Shown here: positions 1 to 9,024 of the stretch, piece after piece | Position numbering within the stretch: position 1 is the stretch's first letter | Layout: every line of letters begins with the position of its first letter | Assembly (NCBI RefSeq): GCF_001642475.1 | Contig: NW_019174036.1 | Span: forward strand, 46,108 to 110,107 | From: Fonsecaea monophora | Taxonomy: Eukaryota; Ascomycota; Eurotiomycetes; Chaetothyriales; Herpotrichiellaceae | Direction: 5' to 3' | Length of the DNA: 64,000 nucleotides | Translations under genes and position numbers: made by a program | The notes under the pieces: generated by a model | The model's database searches: none | What the model saw: only the letters and a program-made list of their open reading frames with translations | What the model was told of the DNA's origin: nothing

Positions 1-561
1 CCTCTAGTACGCTGCGAAAAGGCACTTCACGCTACAGGCAACGCAGACGCCGAGGCCGCCATGAACTGGCTGTTTTCGCACATGGATGACCCCGATATTG
101 ACGAACCTCTGAATCTTGGTGGTGGTGGTGGCGGCGGTGGAACTGGCTCAGCTGACGATGCTGACAAGATTGCTCAGCTTGGTGATATGGGTATTAGTGT
201 GCCACAAGCACGCAAAGCACTGCGGGAGTGCAATGGTGATGTCAATCGAGCTCTAGACTGGGTCTTCAGCCACCCTGACGATCAAGGGGATTTCGGCGAA
301 GATATCCCTGCCACTGCCAGTCAGCCAAAGGCACTCCCCGGCAGCGATCAATTGCCTGCCAAGTTTGAACTTCAGAGCATTGTCTGCCACAAAGGCGCAA
401 GCATTCATGCCGGTCATTATGTCGCGTTCATTCGAAAATCGATTCCAGGAGAAGGGAAGGATCGACAGTGGGTTCTCTTCAATGATGAAAAGGTTGTCAA
501 GGCGGCGGACGTGGACGAAATGAAGAAGTTCGCATACATCTACTTTTTCCGCATGGTATGA
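1..561 (+). CDS. ubp14: Ubiquitin C-terminal hydrolase, Ubp14/USP5 type (3' end only)
   Basis: The reading frame is open from base 1, so the gene starts before the window; about 186 C-terminal residues are present. Seen: the end of one UBA domain (AAMNWLFSHMDDPDIDEPL), a glycine-rich linker with eight consecutive Gly, a second UBA domain (LGDMGISVPQARKALRECNG then RALDWVFSHPDD), then the last part of the USP fold with the catalytic-histidine box HAGHYVAFIRK and the closing W-V-F-N-D-E-K-V strand. Two UBA domains inserted ahead of the His box is the arrangement of USP5/Ubp14, which disassembles free polyubiquitin chains and so keeps the proteasome supplied with monomer. The catalytic Cys and the zinc-finger UBP domain would lie upstream, outside the window. 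It converges on the next gene with about 300 bases between stop codons. Confidence 0.9.
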   Translation, partial: PLVRCEKALHATGNADAEAAMNWLFSHMDDPDIDEPLNLGGGGGGGGTGSADDADKIAQLGDMGISVPQARKALRECNGDVNRALDWVFSHPDDQGDFGEDIPATASQPKALPGSDQLPAKFELQSIVCHKGASIHAGHYVAFIRKSIPGEGKDRQWVLFNDEKVVKAADVDEMKKFAYIYFFRMV

Positions 562-869
562 GGGTCATCGACAGCGACGAATCATGTGGTTAAGGCCCTA
601 GGACAGTACGATTACACACATGGAATGCATTGATCAGAAATGTACGAAAAGCAGAGGGAAGGGAGATCTGCTATCCGAAGCGAAAAGCAATGGCCGTGAC
701 CAGATATCATAGAATAGAGGGACAGTAACTTTCCAGACGCTGATATCCACATCACCAGACACAGGTCGTTAGCCAGACATACAAGCGGTACTCTGACAGG
801 CTATGTACATCCGTACGTACGTATGCACATCGTGTAGATCTATCTATCCATCCGCATCCAAGTCATGTG

Positions 870-3239
870 TTAAGAAACCCAGAGTCGACAGGTCCCGTCG
901 CCCCCAGCGCTCACGAGCCACGGCTGTTGGGGATGCCAGTCCAGGTCGAGAACACCCAGGCCTCCCGTGATCTTGTGCCCGCGCAACACCTTCAAGGGGA
1001 CGATCTGGGCGTTGCTCATCATGTCGCTGGTGACTTGACCGTGGAAGACCTGGATGCTGCCGTCGTCGCTGCCGTCCGCGAAGAGTGGGAAGCGGTTCGT
1101 CGCGGGGTGGAAGCGCACGGTGCGAATGGCCTTTTCGTGGAAACGAAGAGTCTTGTATGGTCGAGGGGAAAGATCCAGGTCCATCCACAGCAGCCGCCTG
1201 TCGTATGACCCGACGATCAGGTTGTCCGAGCCGGCGGTGGACGAACTTGTCGGGTGGATGTCGAAACTGCTGATCCAGCGAGCGCCAGGTTGGATGATCT
1301 TCAGCAACGTCTGCTTGGACAGGTCGTACGCTCGAATGACACGTTGGTTTGCGACAAACAGGATAGGCTTGGTCGGGTGGAAGTGTGCCGCTTGAGGAGT
1401 ACCACCTCCCTTGAGCCTCTTTCGGAAAGGCAGTTGGGTTTGATGTTTTGAAATGGTGTGGATGGCAATGGCTTGTGATGCTGGAACGCTGCTTGCGGGA
1501 CAGATTGTGACAAAGTGGTTGCCGCCAGAATGGAATGATAGCGTCTTCGCCGTATGTCCCAGGTGAATGACCAGAGCCACCCTCTGATCCCGCTGGGACG
1601 AGGTCGGTCGACTCCACTTGACACTTGTGGATTTAGATGTAGTATTTTCGGACGCCGCATATCCCCATCCTGCGTCCAGGACCGCTTGCGCAGCGTCGAC
1701 TTCTGGGCTAAAGTCTGTGCCCAGTCGAGGGTTGCAGAGATAGATGTTTTCGCCGGCGCAGGCAGCTAATATAGGTGTATCTTTTCCGGGTCGCCACCGA
1801 ACGACATTGACTGCAGCATCCGAGACCAACTTTGCAGACCAGATTTCTCGTGGAGGCATCAAGGTCCAGACCCTGGCAGTGCCGTCATCACCACCAGTAG
1901 CTAGGTATGTTCCGGAAGGATCAATGGCCAAAGACCTTACACGACCTTTATGACCATGAAACCGGCCGGCCTCGTGTGTGGGGAATGGTCTGAGTTCATC
2001 CGGATTTGGTAACTTGGGCAAGAGTGAATCAGGGTCAATGTTGAGCTTCGTTCGGCGTACTCGAGGTGCAAGATATAAATCCAGACATCGCTCGAATTTC
2101 TCTTTGATGAATCGCTCATAACCTGGCACCTTGCGTAACGAGGCATGATCCGTGGGCAAGTAGTCTTTCTCTCGATCTTCTTCGTCGGCCTTTTCCCAGG
2201 CTTCTTTCTCCTTTTTGTCTGGAAGATATTCTGGTGGTGGGTGGTAGCTTTCATCAAAACCCGGAGGAGGCAGTTTCGGGGCGGGCATATGCATAGCATG
2301 GTCTGCCCTGGGTTGTTCGTCGGCCCAGATATCATACTTTTGTATTTCATCCTCCTCCTCCTCTTCATCTTGAGGCGGCTTGTATGGCAGAATGCGACCT
2401 TCTCGGATTGCGCGAACAAGCTTCATTACTCGTTTTGCTTCGTGTTTGGACGGCACAAATCGCCTCTTGGGTTCTGGAGCGGAACTCAGAGGCATTATCT
2501 CGGTTTTACTGGTGAACCATTCGACTGTGGGCTCGTATGGGTCGTATCCGTCAGCGGCGACCTCATTCATCTGTACCTTCTTGAGCAGCTCCAGTTCTTC
2601 TCGGGTGAGTTCCAAAGGTTTCCCAGTGGCAGGGTCTGTAAGGCCAGTCCATCCTTTGGGAACCTCAATGCTATCAAGTAGCGCGTCCAGGGCTTCTCCT
2701 CTGGCTGGCCTCATGATCTTCTTCCCGTTTATGTTGTAGCCGATATGAGGGTAAGAGTCATAGAATGACAGTGGAATATTCCCAATCGTGTTAGCTTCGT
2801 TGTCTGGGACCGAATAATCCGAATCATCGCCGGGGTCTATCTCGGGATAGATATATCTGTCATTCCCGTTCGCATCTTTCACGACTTTGTAGTTGGGTTC
2901 TTCATCAAGTGTGCCCGGGTCCTTCTCTTCAGAAGTTGAGGCCACATCCCGGATGCCAATGTCCACCTCTGTAACATCTTCTGTCTGTCCTTTCTTTTTG
3001 GGCTTAAGTAGCTCTTCATCATCTTCTTGGGGTGATTCTTCAGTTCCTATAGACACTCCATCGCTCTCGTCTTCGGCGCCACTGCTCGTGCTCGAGTAGT
3101 CTTCGTCACTTCCACTGGCAGATTCTTCGTCCGCAAGAGTTCCATCCAGTTGTGCAAAATCGAATTCGTCTCCAGACACCACAGCTGCATCCTCGTCAAC
3201 ATCTCTTGTTACGGCCTTCCGCTTCTTGGATTCGGCCAT
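870..3239 (-). CDS. erb1: Ribosome biogenesis protein Erb1 (BOP1)
   Basis: One uninterrupted exon of 789 codons. The frame extends 17 codons further upstream, but only to a TTG; the first ATG gives MAESKKRKAVTRD, a basic start typical of a nucleolar protein. An acidic low-complexity N-terminus of about 130 residues is followed by a BOP1NT domain (about residues 150-415, including NIPLSFYDSYPHIGYN) and a C-terminal WD40 propeller from about residue 430 (HKGRVRSLAIDPSG, GGDDGTARVW) to the last motif, SAGGDGTCRLWVS. Yeast Erb1 is 807 residues, so the length fits. Erb1 works with Nop7 and Ytm1 (PeBoW complex) in the nucleolus for 27S pre-rRNA processing and 60S assembly. Divergent from the thioesterase gene, sharing a 284-bp promoter. 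Confidence 0.95.
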   Translation of the reverse strand: MAESKKRKAVTRDVDEDAAVVSGDEFDFAQLDGTLADEESASGSDEDYSSTSSGAEDESDGVSIGTEESPQEDDEELLKPKKKGQTEDVTEVDIGIRDVASTSEEKDPGTLDEEPNYKVVKDANGNDRYIYPEIDPGDDSDYSVPDNEANTIGNIPLSFYDSYPHIGYNINGKKIMRPARGEALDALLDSIEVPKGWTGLTDPATGKPLELTREELELLKKVQMNEVAADGYDPYEPTVEWFTSKTEIMPLSSAPEPKRRFVPSKHEAKRVMKLVRAIREGRILPYKPPQDEEEEEDEIQKYDIWADEQPRADHAMHMPAPKLPPPGFDESYHPPPEYLPDKKEKEAWEKADEEDREKDYLPTDHASLRKVPGYERFIKEKFERCLDLYLAPRVRRTKLNIDPDSLLPKLPNPDELRPFPTHEAGRFHGHKGRVRSLAIDPSGTYLATGGDDGTARVWTLMPPREIWSAKLVSDAAVNVVRWRPGKDTPILAACAGENIYLCNPRLGTDFSPEVDAAQAVLDAGWGYAASENTTSKSTSVKWSRPTSSQRDQRVALVIHLGHTAKTLSFHSGGNHFVTICPASSVPASQAIAIHTISKHQTQLPFRKRLKGGGTPQAAHFHPTKPILFVANQRVIRAYDLSKQTLLKIIQPGARWISSFDIHPTSSSTAGSDNLIVGSYDRRLLWMDLDLSPRPYKTLRFHEKAIRTVRFHPATNRFPLFADGSDDGSIQVFHGQVTSDMMSNAQIVPLKVLRGHKITGGLGVLDLDWHPQQPWLVSAGGDGTCRLWVS

Positions 3240-3523
3240 GGTGCTGTGCCGGTGCTCAATACTGTGGCTGCCAGACGTTTGGAGAGCCAAAAAATTTCGA
3301 GGTTGCGGCGAGTGTCAATTTGTGGAGAAGCAACAGTAACTTTTTCTGCCGGCCCCAACCAAAAGGCGGTGTGCGGCGAAATTCCTTGCCTGCGCCTTGG
3401 AGTTTTCAATCCATATTTTGTTGACCATAAGCGTTTTTCCTTTCCTCTATCTCTGCGTTGTATCACAAGACTATAGAACCAACAGTTGAATATTTGCTTT
3501 CTATTTTACTATAATTGTCCCAG
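3240..3523. promoter_or_regulatory. Shared divergent promoter of ERB1 and the thioesterase gene
   Basis: Only 284 bases separate the two start codons, so both promoters must lie here or overlap the genes. On the ERB1 side, about 50 bases upstream of its ATG, is an A-run followed by ATTTCG (3290-3301), which resembles the ribosomal-RNA-processing element (AAAWTTTT type) described for yeast ribosome-biogenesis genes. Whether filamentous fungi use that element here is inference. Confidence 0.4.
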
Positions 3524-3988
3524 ATGGGTTCAGTCAAGACACCTCTGGAGAGCGTCCAAGCATGTTGGGCACGCGTCTCCCAGAATTCCCCTGTCTACCA
3601 GTTCTTCTTTTCGGACATCGAACTCGTCAGTGCCACGGATGGCTCCATGGTCGCTCGGCTTCCAGTCTCAGCGACTCTACTCAATTCCAAAGGTGGTCTG
3701 CATGGCTCAGTCTCCGCAACCATTGTTGATTGGGCAGGGGGCATGGCCATTGCCAGTACCGGCCTAGAAAAGACTGGATTGAGCACCGATATCCATGTTT
3801 CCTACGTCTCAACCGCAAAGCTGGGCGATGTTCTGACCATCGAGGGCAATGTCAGCAAGGTGGGAAGAAACATGGGCTTCACCACTGTGACCATATACAA
3901 AGGTGAAGGGACGAATAAAAGCGTGGTGGCTCAGGGTACCCATACAAAATACATTCTGCGAGATCGGGAGCAGACCAAGGACTCCTGA
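3524..3988 (+). CDS. Hotdog-fold acyl-CoA thioesterase (ACOT13/PaaI-like)
   Basis: A single-exon gene of 154 residues starting at ATG 3524 (MGSVKTPLES); the frame upstream opens only at TTG. The central helix and flanks match the PaaI/ACOT13 thioesterase group: LLNSKGGLHGSVSATIVDWAGG contains the conserved Asn, the HG turn and the Asp of the active site, followed by DIHVSYVSTAKLGD, a family-typical strand. Such enzymes hydrolyse acyl-CoA to free acid and CoA as homotetramers, often in mitochondria; the acyl specificity cannot be read from sequence. Length is normal for the family (about 140-170). No clear targeting peptide. It converges on the next gene with 192 bases between stops. Confidence 0.85.
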   Translation: MGSVKTPLESVQACWARVSQNSPVYQFFFSDIELVSATDGSMVARLPVSATLLNSKGGLHGSVSATIVDWAGGMAIASTGLEKTGLSTDIHVSYVSTAKLGDVLTIEGNVSKVGRNMGFTTVTIYKGEGTNKSVVAQGTHTKYILRDREQTKDS

Positions 3989-4180
3989 CTCGACAAGATA
4001 TCATCAACCCGGCGTCTTCTTTGCATCAAGCAGCAACACTCCTCCATTCTGCTATGATTCACTCGGACGTCGCAGAATAAATATACCACGCCTATTGCTT
4101 TAGATCTCTGTCGACCTTTGACGCATGCGGGTCCATACGAGAATTATGGCGTGTGACAAACCAAGTCAAATTGAAACAAG

Positions 4181-4980
4181 TCAAGGATTCAGTCGGTCCT
4201 CCTTCAGCCATTCTGTCCACACGCCTTTGAGCTCTCGTGCCAATGCGGCGGGTGTTCGCCCTTCACTGTCGATCAGAGTCCTAATGTCTGGCTCACCCTT
4301 CCTGTCTTCGGGGCGCAGTCCTAAGCCTTCCATGGCTTGGAGAACAACTGAGGGGAATTTGGCCCAGTCGAGTTGAGACCCGAGAGCCAGCAGTAACCAT
4401 GCCACCTCTTGTTGATTATATCGGATGGCGACGTGTAAACCCGAGCCCTCGATGCCCTCGAACGTGCCCCGATATCGCAATATATCACCCGTATTCCTGT
4501 CGTCTTGTTCATCGTCTTCGTCGGAGTCCTTTATCATGTGAATAATGGCATCGATGTCGCCTTCCCGGCAGAATTCCAAATAAGCATGTCCTTTCCGCTC
4601 TTCAGGATATGCGCGCAGGTAGGCTTCTTCTGTGGCTGCCGGAAGGATATCATAACGCTCTTGAACACCGCCCTCGTTTCGGAGAGTAACCAATACCTGT
4701 TGCGACCCATCGGAAGAAAGAAGGGATATGTTTTTGGCGCAGTTCGGACATTCTGTGAGAGTGTAGGACTCTAGAAAACATTCCCTGACAAGATGAGTGA
4801 GCCCCCGCAATCTGAGACTTCGCAACACACATACCAATGGTAATGGCAGCCACAGGACAATTCCACGTCATCGGGCACACTTTGTATTTGGGCATTTGCT
4901 TTGCTATCTTCAACATCACTATCCGGCTCAACTTCGAGGAGCAGAGGCTCATGGCAGCTTGAGCAAAGTAGATCGGACAT
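4181..4980 (-). CDS. Zinc-cysteine motif plus ankyrin-like protein of unknown function
   Basis: Two exons: 4835-4980 and 4181-4784, joined across a 50-nt intron (donor GTATGT, acceptor CAG), giving 249 residues. The join restores a Trp codon and continues as ECFLESYTLTECPNCAKN. The N-terminal 75 residues hold paired cysteines and histidines (CSSCHEPLL, LSCGCHYHW, ECPNCAKN), a likely zinc-binding ribbon or RING-like knuckle. The C-terminal half (YLEFCREGDIDAIIHMI, LHVAIRYNQQEVAWLLLALG, EGRTPAALA) looks like degenerate ankyrin repeats, with an acidic DSDEDDEQDD insert. Homologous architecture occurs as uncharacterised proteins in moulds. No catalytic motif is visible; a protein-interaction role is inference. 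Divergent from the PXA gene. Confidence 0.8.
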
Positions 4981-5382
4981 GGCGCAGGCTGTGACTGCTG
5001 GTTGCTGGAAGTGCTAAGAAATATAGATATTAACGGTCGATAGAAAATAGCACCAAAGATTCAGGGCTTTTTTTTTTGAACAACTTCTTGTGCAGCCGTC
5101 GAATCAACAATTCTCATTTGCGGCAGAAACTTTTTAGATGGGGCGACAGGGGTCCGTCTATCTGATTATCCGCGCCATGCGGAGGCTTGAACCATGCAGG
5201 GTTCGTACGCCCCTTTCTTTCCTCCTGGGCCTTAACACGCGCTCCGAAAGGCCGGCTTATGCGGGTTCAACGGTGTCCTTTGAATTGCCCTGCTACATAA
5301 GCTGGCACCTGAACAACACGTCGAGGAACGCCTTTGTCTGCGCTAGTGGACTCGAATGCGATGACTATGAGAGAAAGTGGCC

Positions 5383-8300
5383 ATGGATGAAACACCTCAT
5401 CCTCTCAAAACGCCTCAAGGCGATCGTGTTCAGCTCGAACTATCCACGGTCCCCGAACAGGAATCACAATCAAATCCTACACCCGCCCCGCCACCGCTAC
5501 CGTCGAAAGCGCTGACGACGTCTGCGGTGCTCGATGCTACACTCAAGTTCTTTGCGAATGCGAGCAATGAAACTCTGGGGGCCTGCGCGGTAGGCCTCTG
5601 CGCCTCTACATACCTGGTCTTAGGGAGAGTTGGTCTAGTCCTCATTGGCGCAGTTGGCGGCGTTGTCCTTCATGCCACTTGGGAAAATCAGTATGGGGGG
5701 AAAGCGGACGGTGACAATCAAGAGATCAACAGGAGGAGGAAAGAGCTGGGCATTGAAGTAGCGCAGAGAGTGCTGGACTGGCGAGACAAGAGACAGAAGC
5801 CCGAGAACGAAGAGGACTATAGTCCCGGCGACTCCAAAGTCGATCTGAAGACGCTGGATTACTCTGATTTTGAGCCTGAAACAAGAGTCGCTCTCACCCA
5901 GCTGACCGATGCTGTTATAAGAGACTACGTCGAATGGTGGTATAGTCCGCTTCTTCCCAGAGACCAGTCTTTTCCCGCGAGGTGCAGACAGACCTTTAGC
6001 AGCTTCGTCGTCTCCTTCTCCAACCATCTTTCGCGCAAACGGACTGCCGATCCGGTCCTCGATTTCTTTGCCAATTCGACTTCCATCATTATTGTCTTCT
6101 TGAACGAGCTCTCCACCGCCCTCAAGGCGTCGTCTAATCAGGATGCAGAGACTGCCGTGACAACCTACCTACAATTCCAGCCGGACAGCAATTTGGCCAA
6201 TGTTCTCAGCAGGGAGCAGCAAGAACGCAAGCTCAACCTCGTGGCGGACGATATCCTACAGAACTTTCTCGAGCCGAAGTCGTATAATTGTCCTCCAGTC
6301 AAAACCTTCCTTCGAGAAGTTCTAGCAGGACTGGTGCTAGAGACTACCGTGGATATGTGCTCGAAACCGGAGTTTATCAATGGCTGGATTGTTTCCTTGT
6401 TGCAGGACGGTGAACCCGAACTCATGAATGCTATCGATGCTGGCGTTGAAGACATGAATGAAGCTATGTCGCACGCGAAGGAGAATGTTGATAACGGCAA
6501 AGTCCACGATCGTCGGATGAGTAGGGCTGAAGAAGCAATGCAAGAGGCCATGCGGGAAGCTCAGAGACTGAACGAGATGATTGCTGAGGACGAAGCCAGG
6601 CGAAAACGCGGACTGGGCCCAAGCGAACCTGAAGAAACCAGTTCGGTAGCCACCAATGATGTTGGAATGGCGACACCAAGCTCCTCAGGTAGTGATCGGA
6701 ATCGACAAGGAGAACAATCTTTGGACACATCGTTAGTCTTCGACAACGACGGCAATGCCTATGAGTCCTCAACTCCGAGTCCCAGCAAAGAACAAGAATC
6801 CTTCACCAGCTTCGATCAGCTCGCGGAAACAGTACCAAACGTGCTACCACCTGTGTCGACCGCCCCGGCGCCCGTCGAAACCATGATGGCGGTTCCCTTG
6901 ACACTGCACAACGCTTCAATTACGATTCTTGACCTTGGCGACATGAATGAACGAGCCGTGTTCCGCCAGAGACCGAACAATGAGTATTTGCTGCAAATAG
7001 AACCTGCATCGCATCGCTACCCTGGTTGGATGGTGTCTCGCAAGTACCCAGAGTTCGAGCCCCTTCACCAGACGTTAACCACAATTGCTCGCATCTCAGG
7101 CGTGCCAGAATTTGGGCAAAAGTATCCAAACCTGCCCGCTTGGAAAGGCCAGACGAGTGCGACACTGTCTCAGAGCTTGGAGGCCTATCTGAGATTTGTT
7201 GTCAAATATGAGCCATTGGCCGAGACGGAAGCTATGAAGAAATTCCTCGACAAAGAGACTGGTCTCCAAAAGGCACCTGCACAGAGCAAGAATGTTCTGG
7301 TACAGGGAGGTGCTGCCTTGGAAAATGTTGGCAAGAACTTCATCAATGTTTTGGGACAGGGCGGCAAGAATATCGCTGGTGGCGGCAAGGCGGTGCTAGG
7401 AGGTGTACAAGGTGTCTTTGGAGCCGTGGCAACCGGAGTCGGCGGCGCACCCAAGCGGCTGATCACAGCAAGGCCAACACCGACAAGAAACCATACAGGA
7501 CAGTCCTCCATCTCAGTTTCACGATTGAGCCAGGACCTGCCGCGACAAAGCACCGACAGCGTTGAAGCCAAGCCACCCCCATTGCCCGCGAGACCCAATG
7601 CTGGGGTCGCGATTCAGGAGGAAAATGCTCAATCGCCGATCAGCTTGATTGAATCGGGGCGTCAATCAGAAGAGATCCTGTCAATGCCACCACCACCAAG
7701 TGTCATGTCGGACGACTACCAACCGATCACGCTCCCTAAACCAGAGACGCCACCACGACCTCGTCAAGACACCATCACGGCCATTCCATCAATGCCTGCT
7801 GAGTCATTGAAACGGGCAGACTCTAGCTCTGCGCTCTCCACGAACAATGTGCCAGCACAGACATCGTCGCGACGAGCGAAGAAGGATATTCCAATCTCGG
7901 AGGAAGAAACGCGCATCCTGATAGAACTCTTCTTCGCTATCCTCACGGAGCTCTACTCTCTCTCGGGTGCGTGGTCCATCCGGTTGTCCCTCCTGGGGGC
8001 AGCGAAGACGTTCCTCCTCCGTCCAAACAATCCCCAGCTCGAGTCCATACGTGTGTTACTTCAGGAAAGTGTGCTCGACGCCAATTTCTCCGATAAGGGA
8101 GTGGCGACACATATCAATACTCTGCGATACAACACTCTCCCAACTACGGAAGAGAGGTCCACTTGGCCCAAAGAGTTGGCTGCTGAAGAGAAGGAGAAGC
8201 TACGGGTGAAAGCAAGGAAACTGCTTGTTGAGAGAGGTATGCCACAGGCTTTGACCAGTGTGATGGGCACCGCTGCCAGTGGAGAAGCGCTGGGGAAAGT

Positions 8301-8385
8301 GTTCGACTGCTTGCAAATGGAAAATGTGGCTAGAGGGTTGATCTTTGCGCTCTTGTTGCAGGCTATCAGGGCTACAACGCAGTAG
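5383..8385 (+). CDS. PXA-PX-nexin-C membrane protein (Mdm1/SNX13-like, no RGS)
   Basis: One exon, 1000 residues from ATG 5383 (MDETPHPLKTP); an earlier GTG in frame is not a credible start. After a proline-rich N-terminus, residues about 65-98 are hydrophobic (LGACAVGLCASTYLVLG and on) and probably anchor the protein in the ER or endosome membrane. Then come a PXA domain (about 163-340, starting near TRVALTQLTDAVIRDYVEWW), a long disordered segment, a PX phosphoinositide-binding domain (about 527-625, with SRKYPEFEPLHQTL and PNLPAW) and a C-terminal nexin-C domain (from about 836, EEETRILIELFFAILTELY). This order is that of Mdm1/SNX13/SNX14 tether proteins but without a visible RGS domain. 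A Gly-rich stretch (GGKNIAGGGKAVLGG) follows PX. A role in membrane contact or endosomal lipid traffic is inferred from family. Confidence 0.88.
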   Translation: MDETPHPLKTPQGDRVQLELSTVPEQESQSNPTPAPPPLPSKALTTSAVLDATLKFFANASNETLGACAVGLCASTYLVLGRVGLVLIGAVGGVVLHATWENQYGGKADGDNQEINRRRKELGIEVAQRVLDWRDKRQKPENEEDYSPGDSKVDLKTLDYSDFEPETRVALTQLTDAVIRDYVEWWYSPLLPRDQSFPARCRQTFSSFVVSFSNHLSRKRTADPVLDFFANSTSIIIVFLNELSTALKASSNQDAETAVTTYLQFQPDSNLANVLSREQQERKLNLVADDILQNFLEPKSYNCPPVKTFLREVLAGLVLETTVDMCSKPEFINGWIVSLLQDGEPELMNAIDAGVEDMNEAMSHAKENVDNGKVHDRRMSRAEEAMQEAMREAQRLNEMIAEDEARRKRGLGPSEPEETSSVATNDVGMATPSSSGSDRNRQGEQSLDTSLVFDNDGNAYESSTPSPSKEQESFTSFDQLAETVPNVLPPVSTAPAPVETMMAVPLTLHNASITILDLGDMNERAVFRQRPNNEYLLQIEPASHRYPGWMVSRKYPEFEPLHQTLTTIARISGVPEFGQKYPNLPAWKGQTSATLSQSLEAYLRFVVKYEPLAETEAMKKFLDKETGLQKAPAQSKNVLVQGGAALENVGKNFINVLGQGGKNIAGGGKAVLGGVQGVFGAVATGVGGAPKRLITARPTPTRNHTGQSSISVSRLSQDLPRQSTDSVEAKPPPLPARPNAGVAIQEENAQSPISLIESGRQSEEILSMPPPPSVMSDDYQPITLPKPETPPRPRQDTITAIPSMPAESLKRADSSSALSTNNVPAQTSSRRAKKDIPISEEETRILIELFFAILTELYSLSGAWSIRLSLLGAAKTFLLRPNNPQLESIRVLLQESVLDANFSDKGVATHINTLRYNTLPTTEERSTWPKELAAEEKEKLRVKARKLLVERGMPQALTSVMGTAASGEALGKVFDCLQMENVARGLIFALLLQAIRATTQ

Positions 8386-8717
8386 ATGAGATTCACTAGG
8401 CTCAGGCACAATGAGAGACACGACCAAAAATGTGATACCAACATGTTTGTACAATATGGCAATGGAAACTGAGTTGTTTGGATGGAGCTGGACTGGTGTT
8501 TTCTTTGCAGGAGTAGTTTTTGACTCTTTGGTGGCCGGCGAGACAACAGTCATGATATAGCGCTGGAGAAACGATGAATGACACGACTGAAGTAATTGTC
8601 TAATGCTCTGGTTATACCATGTCAGATGACAGTAAATGGCTCGATGCATTACACTTCGCTTGGAGGTGATTGAGGCCGTTCAGACAATTTTTTTCTCTTC
8701 GTCGTCATCTGCAGCAG

Positions 8718-8738
8718 CCAATGAAAATGCGTGACTCA
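8718..8738. promoter_or_regulatory. CCAAT box and Gcn4/CpcA-type TGACTCA site upstream of HIS7
   Basis: CCAAT lies at 8718-8722 and a perfect palindromic-core TGACTCA at 8732-8738, about 290 bases before the HIS7 ATG. TGA(C/G)TCA is the binding site of the bZIP activators Gcn4/CpcA/Cpc-1 that induce amino-acid biosynthesis genes on starvation (cross-pathway control). A one-mismatch copy (TGATTCA) lies nearer the gene at about 8797. The intergenic space 8386-9024 shows nothing else clear. Confidence 0.6.
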
Positions 8739-9024
8739 CTTCCAAATTTGGCCGACGATTTTTATTCATTTTCCATCTCAACCTCAACCTGTCATTGAAT
8801 GATTCACATCCCACTCTGAGCTCCGACTACAATCCCCAGAAAAAAAAGCGACGTCGAGTTACTTTAGTTGAAACAGGCAACGAGATGGATCTACCTTGAA
8901 CAACAACCATCCAAATACTGCTTCCCGTACTGAGCCTGCCTGTCAGCCTCTTACCAAAACCCCGACTCGGGTTCCATTCTAGTCTATCCATTCGGGAGAC
9001 AGGACTCCCCGGTCTACAGGGACG

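Noticed and set aside
2145..2681. 178-codon hydrophobic frame opposite ERB1
   Set aside because: It is the antisense shadow of acidic, repetitive ERB1 codons; ERB1 is certain on the other strand.
5138..5515. 125-codon frame overlapping the start of the PXA gene
   Set aside because: It overlaps the PXA coding start in another frame and has no recognisable domain. It is likely 5' UTR and shadow.
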